A program made the position numbers and the translations under genes. From Hydrogenophaga intermedia (GTDB taxonomy: Bacteria; Pseudomonadota; Gammaproteobacteria; Burkholderiales; Burkholderiaceae_C): a stretch of 64,000 bases of DNA. The stretch's first letter is position 1. Every line of letters starts with the position of its first letter. Shown one piece after another: positions 64,000-64,000 of the stretch. Under the pieces are notes generated by a model, which saw nothing but the letters and a program-made list of their open reading frames with translations, did not search any database and had not been told where the DNA came from. Location of the stretch: contig NZ_JAMBNO010000015.1 of assembly GCF_023715105.1 (NCBI RefSeq), forward strand, positions 1 through 64,000, written 5' to 3'.

Positions 64000-64000
64000 G

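Overview
The window looks like chromosomal or large-plasmid DNA of a metabolically versatile beta-proteobacterium of the Burkholderiales, most like a member of the Comamonadaceae (Hydrogenophaga/Acidovorax/Variovorax type). This is inferred from the high GC content, a Bordetella/Burkholderia-type porin, three Bug/TctC-type binding proteins, many LysR regulators, a DUF1840 protein, and 2-aminobenzoyl-CoA and SoeABC genes. No rRNA, intact tRNA or CRISPR array was seen, and no recognisable integrase.

Region 1 (1-11.8 kb) is an insertion-sequence-rich accessory stretch. It holds the end of an IS3-type element, a P1B-4-type metal ATPase, an IS5-type element (TTAA duplication) 19 bp upstream of that ATPase's start codon, a general porin with a strong terminator, an IS3/IS407-type element (AATC duplication), a TorF-type porin, and a second IS3-type element. 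The transposase of that second element is split by a complete IS21-type element (CGCCA duplication).

Region 2 (11.8-24.6 kb) reads as one sulfonate-oxidation module. soeA-soeB-soeC and a broken sulP gene are joined by 4-bp overlaps. A divergent LysR gene comes next, then an L-cysteate sulfo-lyase-like gene (cuyA), a TRAP transporter (dctPQM), an alpha/beta-hydrolase and a second LysR gene. The proposed flow is: TRAP uptake of a sulfonate, CuyA release of sulfite, SoeABC oxidation of sulfite to sulfate, and anion export by SulP, which is now a pseudogene. The module lies between two diverged copies of the 3' half of an initiator tRNA-Met plus its terminator (about 11.6 and 26.3 kb). An IS407-type element sits next to the second copy.

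Region 3 (26.5-41.5 kb) carries an AraC regulator, small hypothetical genes, a LysR-TctC-aspartoacylase-like unit, an IS481-type element in a CTAG site, and a PQQ-dependent sugar dehydrogenase. It also has a six-gene unit dctP-dctQ-dctM-tauE-gamma-glutamyltransferase-SUMF1 domain protein, with an Lrp-type regulator upstream.

Region 4 (41.5-55 kb) holds a PhoD-type phosphatase, a LysR/DMT transporter pair, dps, thiD with a small membrane protein, and an aldo/keto reductase. A tight unit follows: a sorbosone-dehydrogenase-like PQQ enzyme, a cytochrome c and a TonB receptor that closely resembles PqqU/YncD, the PQQ importer. A branched-chain-type ABC binding protein and a histidine kinase complete the region.

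Region 5 (55-62 kb) is a six-gene operon for aerobic CoA-dependent 2-aminobenzoate (anthranilate) degradation: flavin monooxygenase/reductase fusion, MarR, enoyl-CoA hydratase, acyl-CoA dehydrogenase, CoA ligase and RidA. Its promoter has a MarR-type palindrome that runs up to the start codon. The window ends in a DUF1840 gene and TctC genes.
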